From Rotaria sordida (lineage: Eukaryota > Rotifera > Eurotatoria > Philodinida > Philodinidae), in the NCBI GenBank assembly GCA_905250125.1, contig CAJNOL010000581.1, forward strand, positions 57,554 through 121,553: a DNA stretch of 64,000 nt, read 5' to 3'. Under the pieces are notes generated by a model that saw only the letters and a list, made by a program, of their open reading frames with translations, did not search any database and was not told the DNA's origin. The position numbers and the translations under genes were made by a program. Of this stretch, positions 44,396 to 55,409 are shown piece after piece. Within the stretch, counting starts at the first letter, position 1; each line of letters opens with the position of its first letter.

Positions 44396-45794
44396 ATTTC
44401 CTTTTTTTTTTGTTTGTGTATGATTTTAATTTCCTTTTGCTTTTGAAAAATCAATATGTCATGTATCAATAAATAATTGTATTGTCATTTGAAAGAAAAC
44501 AAATTTAGTATTTTACATATAGTTTTAGTTAATGAAAAATTTATTTGATACTTTTTGCTATCGTCACTTAATTGTTTGTACTCGATCATTGAAAATCTAT
44601 TGAGATTTATTTAAATCATTGAATTTATCATTTCATCACATAGAACATGTATTAAACTAGATTAAAATAGAATTAGAAACACAAACAATCAGTCTTCATC
44701 ATAATCTCTTCCATTCGATAGGAAGATGAATAGCGAAGTTTATTCAATCTGAAAGCTACTTCTATCATTGAAGTACCAATTTAATTCGAACTGGACAAAA
44801 ATCATCGGTAGATCGATCAGTATAATGTGCGCTATATCGGCAGTAATTTGATATTTACACATTTAGCTATCCTCAGACTGTCAATCTACTATCGGTATAC
44901 TGGTAGTAGCGGGAACAGACGAGCGATGTGTAAGTAATTATTTACAATTCTTCAATTATTTGATTTATTGCTCTTGTTAACGACTTAACACTTTGAATAT
45001 TATTGCTCGATCATGATAGCGAGAGGACTTTTAAATTTGTATGATTAATGTTATTACCGAATTCTGATCATCCAATAAGTTTAAGTCTTCTTTTCTTGTA
45101 TAGTTCGCGATATATAGGCATTTCATTTCCTAAGTAATAATATGCTAATAACTCATGGCATAAGAAAGATGAAAACTTTTTCTTTTTTTTATTTAAATTT
45201 ACCTCTGACTTTCTTCTATGTATGATGTCGTTATAATCTTGTAGTTAAGCTGTTTCACAAGTGCTGCAAAGTACTGTGTTTAAGCCTTGGTGCTACGAGC
45301 TAAGAAATAACTCTAGACAAGTCATTAATGACTATTTGTCTCGGATTATGTTGTGACTCTCATCGATTCTACTTCTGTCTAGAGCTACAACTAGTACTAG
45401 TTGTCGAAAGAATATTCAACTAACGAAATTGTCTGTAAGAAACACTCTATAGAACATATTAGCCGAAAGGTGACGTATTCTGCTTCTATCTACGATAAGA
45501 ATTGAAAGTATTAGCTCCTGATAGTTACTGAACTACAGCTATTGTACTATCGAAAGTTACCTTTGAAGTTTGAGATTTTCTTCTAAAAAAGTTCATAATT
45601 CAGAGAAGAAATATTATTTTTACTAGAAAATTGTACCAAATAGTCTAAAATATCTTTAGATTATTAACGTCAAGTATGACAGTTAATTAGTGTATATGAT
45701 TCGAGAAATTCATTGAAAATAAGAACACACAACCTATTGAAATATATATAAAGAGACAAGAGTTGCCCATTCTATCATATCTTTTTTATAGTTA
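44396..45794. other. Intergenic DNA after the receptor gene
   Basis: AATAAA near 44467 could end the receptor transcript. A small hairpin GACAAGTCATTAATGACTATTTGTC lies near 45317. TATATATAAAG at about 45742 could serve the small frame that follows. Nothing else was recognised. Confidence 0.45.
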
Positions 45795-45974
45795 ATGATT
45801 GTCATAATCCTAATATCAAGTTATGCCATTTATTTTGCATCTTATTTATTTCTCATATATTTACAAGGAAAATTAATAACACATTTGACATCAACAAACA
45901 AAACTGTATCATTTCATCTCGATATCATTTTACATTCGCGAGTTAATCAAAAACAAAAACATAACCGTATTTGA
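45795..45974 (+). CDS. Possible 59-residue single-pass membrane protein
   Basis: ATG 45795 to TGA 45972-45974. The first ~28 residues (MIVIILISSYAIYFASYLFL...) form one strong hydrophobic helix and the remainder is polar and basic, ending QKQKHNRI. A TATA-like TATATATAAAG lies about 50 bp upstream and AATAAA about 30 bp downstream, so it has the outline of a compact gene. An acceptor-like TTTTTTATAG just before the ATG would also suit cis- or trans-splicing. No family was recognised, and AT-rich DNA easily makes hydrophobic frames, so this is tentative. Confidence 0.3.
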   Translation: MIVIILISSYAIYFASYLFLIYLQGKLITHLTSTNKTVSFHLDIILHSRVNQKQKHNRI

Positions 45975-46093
45975 TAAAATACGTTACTACTCAAAGAATT
46001 CAATAAAATTGTTCATATTATTCTCGTATACTATTATATATTGTTTTCAATATAAATGTAGAATAATATTAAATTAAATAAAAATTATTTGTA

Positions 46094-46130
46094 AAGAAAG
46101 AAAGAAAGAAAGAAAGAAAAAAAAAGAAAT
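46094..46130. repeat. GAAA microsatellite
   Basis: About six units of AAAG followed by an A run, in the 3' flank of the ATG13 gene. The wider interval 45975-46423 contains no other recognised feature. Confidence 0.85.
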
Positions 46131-46423
46131 ATTACATTGAGCAAATCTATAGAATTTGCTAGGGTAACAATTTTAACATAAGACAAATAAAACAGTATAA
46201 ATAAATAATTGCCAATCGTTATCATATGTTGCGTGTTGTTTTTTAAATACTCGTTCAAATGAATCAGCATACAAAAAAAACAGGAAAATGAAGAATTTTA
46301 TTTACATTTAGATTATTATTTTTTTTTTCTATTCCGCTGTACAAAAGAAAAACAGAGAAGATAAATTGTTCGAAAGCACTTTTAAATTGTAATGTGAAAC
46401 TTCTAAATAAATATATTTTTCCA

Positions 46424-47886
46424 TTATTCTGTCGTTGATAATGTAGTAACAAGTTGATCAAATTCTTCAACTTTAGATTCAAATACACGTAATTCTTCTG
46501 TTAACTGATTTATTGTTTCACCAAGTGATGGTTCAATAACAAATGATTCAAGCATTGGTGGTTGTTGACATGAACGAATAAATAAAGCTAAATCATCTGT
46601 TGAATCACTTTTACCAAAAAATGGTTTTACTTCAACAAGAATAAAATCATCAGGTGCTGTTTCATTATCGAAATCACCACTTAGATAAAAATTATTTTTA
46701 GAATTTTGTTCTTGTTCCATTGATTGTGGTTGTTGTTGTTGCATCATAAGTGCATATGGTAAATCATTATCACTCGTACGAGAATATAAACCTATATGTG
46801 ATGAAGAATGTGCAATGTTACTAGGCGTTGTAAATGCAGCACGTAATTTACTATAATAAACTTTGTCTGGTGTTCTTAAAAGTAAAAAAATAAATGAAAA
46901 ATTTATTTTTTTCAATGAAATTTACCCATGACTGGATGAAATAGATTCTGAACTCATCTGTCTTCGTTTCATTACTTCAATAGGTGAACTTTTTGGTATA
47001 CTTGAACTTTCTATGGATGGTAATTGAGCATCATTATCTCTAGAAGATTTTTTTTTTTGTTTTTAAATAAATAATATTTTAAAAGTTTCTTTTCTTTTTT
47101 AAATCTTACTCTTCAAGACAATGTTGATTTTTTCCTAATGAAAAATGATCATCTCTAATATCAATACCAAATTGTGTAAAACACGGAACTGTTCCATTAT
47201 CGACTGGTGTTGATGACATTGTTAAACGTGTTCGATAAGCAACATTTAATACAAAACGTCCAATAGGTGTTATAATATTTCCAATTGTTTTTTTCGAATA
47301 ATGTTCACCAAGATGACTAACTATTGGTTCTCCACTATACATTTTATAACAAATAATATATTTATCAGCTGATTGTTTACGTGATAATTGATATGTTGGT
47401 GTTGCACGTGTACAAGTAAGTAAAGATCGAAGAACAATACTCATACGATTATAAATATTAAAACGAACACGTTGTGATGGATCTGATATTGAATCATCAA
47501 ATGATATACACCATGTTTCTAATGTAATTGTTTGAAAATCTGGTGTACGTAATGATATTTCAACACAAAATGGACGATGAGGAGGATTAATAAGAAGATG
47601 TTGAGCATCGGCTAAACATTTTTTGGCATTGACAGTTACTTCTGGAATGTCTTTGATTGAAAGATGAAACTAAAACAAAAAAAAAACAAGAAAGATTTTG
47701 ATTTTTAAAAAATACATTCATTTATAAATTTACCCATTCATTTCCAGAACAAACAGCTTTAGATTTTGTTATTTTCTTGTCACCTAAACGTGACTGTACA
47801 ATAATTTGTGCTGCTTTAACTAAGAAAAATTTCGTAAATTTTTCTAAAGCCTCATGGTCTTCATTATTTAATTGATAATCAGACAT
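46424..47886 (-). CDS. ATG13: Autophagy initiation protein ATG13
   Basis: Exons on the minus strand are 47886-47734, 47669-47110, 47039-46926 and 46874-46424, encoding 425 residues. The N-terminal half is the ATG13 HORMA domain: KFTKFFLVKAAQIIVQSRLG, then FHLSIKDIPEVT, CVEISLRTPD, RATPTYQLSRKQ, YKMYSGEP and TPIGRFVLNVAYR. The tail has the LC3-interacting motif core DDFILV (LIR at about 353-356) and a C-terminal segment like that of the animal protein (KPFFGKSD). In the family ATG13 bridges ULK1/Atg1, FIP200 and ATG101 at the start of autophagosome formation. The middle is Ser/Gln rich. The start codon lies 2 nt after a strong acceptor-like TTTGTTCCAG, only 182 bp from the COX5B stop, suggesting trans-splicing or a 5' UTR intron. 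Confidence 0.93.
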
Positions 47887-48068
47887 ATCTGGAACAAACA
47901 AAGAATAATAATAATAATAATAATTATTTTATTCTTTGTTTTTCGTTTGCTGTGGCGTCAATTAGATGATGATAGACGAAAAAAAAAAGACCAATGGAAA
48001 TCAAAAAAGTATAAGAGACAAGAACTACAATGGTCTAATTTAAGAGACAAAAAAAATTAGGACAAGTT

Positions 48069-48864
48069 TTAATGAGCAGCTGGTTTTTGCATTTCTTCTG
48101 TAATACCAAAATCACTTAAATCAACAAATTGTCTTTCAGTTAATTTGAACCAATGACCTATAAATAAAATTAATTACTTAAATTATATATAAAATAAAGA
48201 AATAATTTCATACCACAATAACATCGTTTTGGTTCACCACGATGAAGATGCATCCATTTCAAGTGATAGACATCTTCATTACCTTTTTAAAAAAACAAAG
48301 ATTCTTTTTTTCTAATATATCAAGATGATAATATAAACTTACAAATACAAGCCATAAGTCGTTTATCATTACAACTTGGTAATAAATTTGGATTTTCAGC
48401 TGTACTATTTTCAATACGTTTAACTGGCATCATATCAAATGGATCATCGTATCCTTTGAATTTCTATAAAGAAAAGTATTGTTTTTGTATTAATAATAAT
48501 TTATGATTTATTTACAAACCATAGCATATTCAAAACGACGTTTATTAAGAATAACATCCCATGGATTAGGAAAACCTTTGAGATGAAAAAAAGAAAAAAT
48601 AATAATATGATTTTATTCTTAGAAGTAAACAAAATAAAAATTTAATGATGATTACATACGAACTTTGCCATCATCGGGAGGTAAAGATCGTTGACTCATA
48701 GGTGAACGACTTGAATCTTCAACTGAACTAGATGATGTTGAAACAGCAACTGGTTCTTGTTGATTTTTATTTGATTGTGATGATGATGCTTGACGAATAA
48801 TAGCTAATGCATTTGCACGAGGAAGTGTACTTAGAGATAAACATCGACCACTAAGGGCCAACAT
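48069..48864 (-). CDS. COX5B: Cytochrome c oxidase subunit 5B (zinc-binding)
   Basis: Exons on the minus strand are 48864-48660, 48575-48520, 48463-48343, 48282-48214 and 48157-48069, encoding 179 residues. The first ~25 residues (LALSGRCLSLSTLPRANALA) look like a mitochondrial presequence: no acid residues, several Arg. The core carries the zinc ligands CxC (ACICNED) and CxC (RCYCGHWFKL), with GEPKRC between as in the family; CxCGHWFKL is the usual invertebrate form. Subunit 5B sits on the matrix side of complex IV. A Ser/Gln-rich stretch between presequence and core is longer than in most homologues. The gene lies between ATG13 and TMEM232 on the same strand. Confidence 0.93.
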
Positions 48865-49137
48865 ATCTATCTTTAAAGAAAATTATCTAAAAAAAGCTCA
48901 AAATATCAGGTTGTTCCGGTGTCAAGAGCGTACGAAAAAACAAATATTAGCAATATATATATATTTGTGTCTGTCCTTTTTCATTGGATAATGTCAAACC
49001 AATTGAATTCACTCTAACCACTTATGCATCTCTTTAAAATATTGGACGGAAGAAAATTTTATTCGTATAAGAAAAAAAAAAGATTGAGATTAAAATATAT
49101 CGATAAAAGGAAAAATCAATCAATGAATGAAATGAGA

Positions 49138-52100
49138 TTATTCTTGTTCATCACTTTTATTTATAATCAATTTAAGACCCATTGATTCTATCAATGCTCG
49201 TCGTTCTTGAAGTGGATCAACAATAAATTTCTTATTGGATAATGTAAAAACACTTGATAATGAATTTTCATTTAATGTTGTAGTTTCCATAGCTCGTTCA
49301 ACCATTGAATCTAATTGTTCGATAACATCAATTGTTTCATCTTTTTTCTCTTCAAGTTCTTTACGATACTAAATTAAGAAAATTTCATTTCATAGTATTC
49401 ATTTAGCTGGTGTTTGACGAGTAACATTAAAGCTGATGTTCTCCCTCATTAAAAATGTTCCACCGAGTGATGTTGTAACATTACACTGTGGAACACTTTT
49501 TATGATGGGAAACACCAGCTAAACGAATACCCATTTCATAATTAAGATCAAGGAGAAAAAAAAACGAACTTGATCAACAACGATATTTTGTAATATGTGT
49601 TCTTTTCGTTTAAATACATCATTGATATTATTTTCAATAATCCGCTTTATTTGAATAGGCTTTTTCTCATCTCTAAAATAATAAATCAAATAAATAGTCA
49701 ATATTTAATTAAAAAAATAAAGTTCAACCTTGAGGGTGGAACAGAAGGTATGCTAAGATGATATCGATCACGACTTTGTGATGTTGTAACATATTGACTT
49801 TTTTTAAATGATGGTTTTTTATTAAATTTTACTTTTGCTGATCGTAATTCAGATGGTGTTGGATCTGGTAATAATCCATCAGCTAAACGTTGAGCCATAC
49901 TATTATAAATTGTACCTAATTGATTATCTATTATATCAGTTTTTAATGTTTGAATTATATCATCATCAAACTAAATTGAAACAAAAATAAGACAATTTCA
50001 AAATCGAAAGAATAAAATGAATATCAGTATTTGTTTTTTTTTACTCGTCCAACTTTAAGTGCTTCAAGTATTCGATCATCTTTTTCACGTTTTTCATATT
50101 CATGTATAAACATCCAAAGTAAATTACTTAATGTTTTATGACGTGGTTCATTTTGTAAATGTTTATATATTTGTGACATACATAAAAGACCCATATATCG
50201 AATACGCCATGATTGATTATTATCATCATCATCATCATTATCAGTTTTTATTTTTCCTTGTTCATCTATTGTTCGATAATGCATCATGTGCATTAAACAA
50301 ACATTATCATCATTTCCACGTGATGTACTACTTTCTGTAAAAGTTTTTTGTTCATTTATAGGATGTTGATTATCACTTGCATAAATAAGAATATTATCTG
50401 ATGATGTTTCATTACCAAATAAAACAGTACGTTTAATTATAGTTTGATTTGTACCAATACATATTGATGTAAGACATTCACATAAAAGAATAATTAATTG
50501 CCATGACCATGAACGCCAACCACGAGATAATAAATGAGAATCAGCACGTTTATGTAATGGAAGTTGAGCAGTTGATTCAGCTAAACAAGTAAAAGAAAAA
50601 AAACAAGAAGATATTTTTATTTTCAAAAACAATTTTATTTTTACGTTGAGCCAATAATTGAATTGTTTCTAACATATCCATATTTGTTTTTGCAACATCT
50701 GATAATATTTGTAAAGCCAAAACAACATCAATCCTATATATAAATAACAATATTTTGATATATATTTTTTTTAATTTTCTTTATTTAATATTGAATATGA
50801 AAATAATTCCTACCAATTTTCATCGATTAATTTATGTCGACAAGCAATTAATGAAAGAATTGTTTCATTAAAATAATGATTCATAATTTCAGATAAATTA
50901 TTTGTTGAATATTTTTTAACAAATAACCAAACATCAACTGAATGCCAAATAATTGGTGATAATTCTTGAACAACAGCACTTAATTCAGATTTATTTATTT
51001 CATGATAATCTTCAGATGGAATTGGTGGTGCTGGATGAGTTGCTGCTGATGAAATACTACGTCGTGAATTTAGTACATTTTTATCAACACTAGCAACAAG
51101 AATAGAACCAATCGATTCAATATAATGAATACACCAAACAGCATTTGGATATGAAGAATAAGCAGATTCACATTCGTCAAGACCTGAAAAAATTATATTC
51201 GATGATAATATTCAATGAAGAAAAATAATTGATCTACCTTCTAAATATGTATGAAGACGAATTTTAAATTCTTCATAAGGTCCAGTTGAGCCTAAAGAAA
51301 GAAAAATAAGCAAAAAAAGAATATTTGTTTTTTGTATATACCTTCTAAGTAATGAAAATATAATAATTGAAAAACGATTTGACCAATCTATATAAATGTT
51401 TTTCATTTAATACAACCATTGTTTTTTTTTTCTTTCTCTTACTTTTAACAATTTCAATTCAGTTGATGTAAGAAATGGTTCAAGTATAGCATCATTTTTA
51501 AGCCAATACAGAATCGTTTCTGAGAGAAAAAATAATGTTGGAATTTGAGTTGCACTCAATGGACTATAAATCAAAGCTCGATAAAGTGTTGTTAAACATT
51601 CTAATTAAAAAAATTATTTATTATTAAAACAATTTTCTATTTTCATATATACCTTCTTGATAACATGATTTACATTGGGATAACAAACAAAGTTCAGCCC
51701 TATAGAACAAAAACAAAACAATTGTCAATCATAATAATTTAGAAGAACATCTATACCAAGCCATTTGTAATTGAATCGGTCGATTTGTATGCACTTGACA
51801 TTGTGCTGCTTTTCTCTAAATAGATATTATTTTTAGATATCTTATTTATTGTTTTTTGATCTACTTTAAGTCGTTGTAACATTCGATAAATAAGTTCATT
51901 AAGTTTAATTCGTTCACTGGATGAAGCTCGATTATAGTCACGTACAAATTCTTCAGTTACTTCGAGTATTAAATATTTTCTAATACAAAATAAAATATAT
52001 ATTGAAATTGATGATTCTATTGTAAATAATACTTACTTGCCATGTTCACCACTATATGCTGATGATGATCGATCACTTTCTTGTTGTTGTCGTTGGCGTA

Positions 52101-52179
52101 TATCTTTTTCAATTTTTTCTTTATATGATGTTGATATAATACCAAATCGATGCGCATAAGCAATCTTTTGCACAGGCAT
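49138..52179 (-). CDS. TMEM232: TMEM232 homologue
   Basis: Thirteen exons on the minus strand: 52179-52037, 51979-51865, 51815-51757, 51699-51653, 51600-51443, 51387-51342, 51291-51238, 51183-50814, 50733-50645, 50580-50045, 49970-49729, 49672-49570 and 49368-49138, encoding 730 residues. The start (MPVQKIAYAHRFGIISTSYKE), VTEEFVRDYNRA, PIQLQMAWAELCLLSQCKS and IPTLFFLSETILYWL follow the animal TMEM232 pattern in order, as does WRIRYMGLLCMSQIYKHLQ in the C-terminal half. TMEM232 is linked to sperm and cilia in mammals; its molecular role is little known. An Asp run interrupts the long exon 10. The ATG directly follows an acceptor-like TATGATAG, 134 bp from the AIG1-like stop. Intron 12 holds a MITE. 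Confidence 0.85.
49395..49531. mobile_element. 137-bp MITE with 9-bp target duplication
   Basis: The element lies in TMEM232 intron 12. The ends are inverted: GTATTCATTTAGCTGGTGTTT at the left, and AAACACCAGCTAAACGAATAC at the right. CATTTCATA occurs immediately outside both ends (49386-49394 and 49532-49540). The interior also folds back (AAAAATGTTCCAC against GTGGAACACTTTTT). A 9-bp duplication points to a MULE-type transposase; if one base is discounted, 8 bp would suggest hAT. Confidence 0.88.
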
Positions 52180-52313
52180 CTATCATAGTTAGTAAACAAA
52201 AATAGATTGACAATACCAAGAAAAAAAAGAGTGGGGAATCTAGTTTATTTGAATACATCAATTAAGAATTACAAATAGCAAAAATATAAAAAATAATATT
52301 AAAGAAAGTTAAT

Positions 52314-54088
52314 CTAAGATATCTTCTTCTTTCGTACATTTTTTTCAGTTTGTAAATCTAAAATTAACAAAATACAAAAAACTTTTCCAATCAATGAAAA
52401 AAAAATCATATTTACTTGTCAAAAATAATGTATACATCTCTCCGATGAAATATAATCCAACATTGAATAATATCAAACCAAGTAAAAATAGTTCACGATA
52501 TATAAATGATAATTCATCTAATATTGGATAAACCCAAAGACTTCGTTTAAATTCAACCCAATGAATATAATTCAAATAATGAATCCTAAATAACAATCAA
52601 AAACTTTATAACAAAACAAAAAAAAGTATTAAAATAATTACTTACCATGCTGCATATGCAACACATACAATTACATTGCATGAAAGACCTAATACTCGTG
52701 ATGGATAATGATGGTTATGAACAAGATTTTCAAGGCAAACAGCGATTGCCGGTAACGTATGCTAAGAAAAAAAACACATTGTATCAGGTAACAAAGCTTG
52801 TTAGCGTAGCCAATTTGGGTCGAAAAATGTCACACTCATATATCTTCTTTAGCTTCATTATACTAATAGAAAATACCTCGATTTCTACGTTACGAATAGA
52901 AATTGTGTGTTTCTTTTGATTGACGTTCTTTTTTTTCTTTGTATTGTTGCTATTCGCTCGTAATTTGTTTTCTTTTTTATTATTTTATTATTTTATTGTT
53001 CGCAATTTATTATTGTTATTCTGCTTACTATTAGGCTTAACTGATAAATAAGCTTGTTATACAGATTTACTATATCTACAGCAGGTCCTAACTTCCTTTC
53101 ATGTATATCGATAAGTTGAGAAACATTGATATTGATTATCTCTGAAAGTTTCAACTTGATTAGTTCATGTTTTTTTGTACTGATCATATGTTAACTGTGG
53201 CAAATCAATTCATCATCCTTGATATCTTGAATGTAATCGTTTATCTACATAAAAGTCAGAAGCTATGTTATTTAGAACTTTAAAATACATATTTTAGTCA
53301 TTGAAAATTCAATGAAGACTAGAATATTCTAGAACCGTCTTAGTCTTGTTGTTAATATCGTTCAGTGTCTTCTTCCGTTGCTAAGAAATTATTGACGACC
53401 ATTCTAGTGCTCATTTGTCCTCAATTACTATGGAAATAGAGTCAATAACCTTTGACTCAGCAACTAGGATCTAGAGATGTGGAACTGTCAAAACTTTGAC
53501 TTAAAATTTACACCCACTAGTTTTCTTTGAAAAACATCATGTGAGTTCGACAAAATGATGAATAATTTTAAATATTTACCAAAACATGATTAAGAATTGG
53601 TGAAATGAATTGATCTAATTCTTCTGGATAGATTAATTTACGATCAAGATTATATAAACCCCAAAATGTAATGGATACAAACTAAATAAGAGATAATATG
53701 TATCGTATGAAAATTAAAAAAAAAAAGAATTTTTCTTACCAGTCCCATTGGAAAAGCAATACCAGCATAAAGACAATCACGTAGTTTTTGTAATAATGAA
53801 CGTTTTTCTTTTACAAGTGTATTCGAACCAAAAAAGAAATTAATTATACATAAACAAAAATAAATTGCTTGAATATGCTAAATTTACAATAAATAAATCT
53901 TAGTTAAATCAATAACAAATATATTAGTTTCTATTTACTATATTTATTATTGTTAAAAATTTATATTTTCCACCACTATATGTTACTAATTCACCAATTA
54001 TAAGATGTTGAATTTCAAAACTACAAGCCCAAATCATTGCACCAGCAACAAAAATAGATAAAATAAGACCAATTATATCTCGAATCAT
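52314..54088 (-). CDS. AIG1/ADTRP-family FAHFA hydrolase
   Basis: Six exons on the minus strand: 54088-53939, 53877-53740, 53681-53580, 52761-52646, 52585-52416 and 52357-52314, encoding 239 residues, the family size. Family landmarks are YSGGKYKFLTIIN, AFPMGLFV...FWGLYNLDR, IYPEELDQFISPILNHVLHT and HHYPSR. The catalytic threonine (T46 in KFLT) and histidine (H131 in NHVLHT) of AIG1/ADTRP are both present. In mammals these multi-pass proteins hydrolyse fatty-acid esters of hydroxy fatty acids. Several hydrophobic segments fit six membrane spans. Intron 3 is 818 bp, with scraps resembling the foldback family (near 53130-53560). Both AIG1 and ADTRP are possible orthologues. Confidence 0.9.
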
Positions 54089-54458
54089 TATTTTAATGGA
54101 AGTAATAATCAGTTATATGAAATAATTTCTATCTTAAAAATATGAAAATAAATAATTTCCTATTCATATAAAGTCATGTTATTTTATTTCTTAAAAAGAA
54201 AATATGTGCAAATGATTCATAATAAATATTACAAAAGAAAAACGAACAAACAATACGCATATCACAAAAAATGGACTTTGAGCTGAAAATAAATTTCGAA
54301 GAAACTATGAATATGGACGGATTCGACTAAAATAATTAAATCCATTAGTTTAAACTCATTTTTAATTAACTTATAATACAAAGAAAGAAATATTGAAAAA
54401 TTTTATTTCTCAAAAAACATTCTCATTTGTTTGTTTATATTCATATTGTCGTGACTTT

Positions 54459-55409
54459 TCATGTTTGTTTTCTTTGAAAATAATTATCAAATTCTTCAAG
54501 TAAAATTTTTGGTCGATTCATTATTAATTGTTCAAGTTCATTAAATACTTGTTGTGTATATTCAATTGTATACAAATTATCTTTCCATTTTAAATAAAAA
54601 TTTAAATAAAGTGCAATAAATAATTTACCAGATAAATCAATAGCTGTATGATCTGTTTGTTTTTCATCAATTAATTTTTCTACATTCATTCGAGCTATTG
54701 TTCGTCGAAGATATTTTATAAGTATATTAGCTAAATTAATACCAACACAACAAAATGGAAATTGTTGTTGTTCATCATGTGAAAATTGATAAATTTGTTT
54801 TGCTAATGGTAAATACATTGAATCAACAAAATAAAGAAGAAAAAATATTGAAAAAAGACCAGTTGAACGAAAATCTGTTTCAGGATTTGATGTTTGAAAA
54901 CCAATATCTTCCCAATGTGGACCAAGTGTAGTATAAAAAATTTCTTTTGAATTTGTTAAACGACGATAAATTGTATATAAAATACGTATATGAATACAAT
55001 CAGACATATTACATGAATATGTTGTTAAATTAAGTAATTCTTCACATTGTCGATTAAATTCTAATGTATTATGTGAAGTTATGGCTGAACGAAAAAAATT
55101 TATAAAACGTTGAAAGAAATTTTGATCTGATTTTTTCTTTGTTTCATTTAATATTGATGAATTATTTTTCATTGTTTCAAATAGATAAATTTTTGCATCA
55201 TTAAAAAAAATATTATCAAATGGAACAATATTTTTTAAAGTAATCCTTTGTTCTTGATCATTAAATATTACAGGTGGTTGAATAATTATTTCTTGTTGGA
55301 TATTATCTCGATGGAATGGTGGTGGAGGTGATGGACAATTTTCAATAATATCAATACATCGCTCATCGGTATCATTTATTTCAATTCCAATATCATCTAA
55401 ATCAGCCAT
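54459..55409 (-). CDS. ELMOD3: ELMO-domain protein, ELMOD3-like
   Basis: A single-exon frame of 316 residues. The ELMO domain covers about 110-300; its signature HWEDIGFQTSNPETDFRSTG (165-184) contains the arginine (R181) that ELMOD proteins need for GAP activity toward Arl2/Arf GTPases. The N-terminus is acidic with a proline run (26-31). ELMOD3 is the best fit by size and N-terminal extension, but ELMOD1/2 are not excluded. The coding region has no intron, unlike its neighbours, yet TATTTTAG sits about 20 bp before the ATG and may be a trans-splice or 5' UTR acceptor. It is the most upstream gene of the five-gene minus-strand array. Confidence 0.88.
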   Translation of the reverse strand: MADLDDIGIEINDTDERCIDIIENCPSPPPPFHRDNIQQEIIIQPPVIFNDQEQRITLKNIVPFDNIFFNDAKIYLFETMKNNSSILNETKKKSDQNFFQRFINFFRSAITSHNTLEFNRQCEELLNLTTYSCNMSDCIHIRILYTIYRRLTNSKEIFYTTLGPHWEDIGFQTSNPETDFRSTGLFSIFFLLYFVDSMYLPLAKQIYQFSHDEQQQFPFCCVGINLANILIKYLRRTIARMNVEKLIDEKQTDHTAIDLSGKLFIALYLNFYLKWKDNLYTIEYTQQVFNELEQLIMNRPKILLEEFDNYFQRKQT

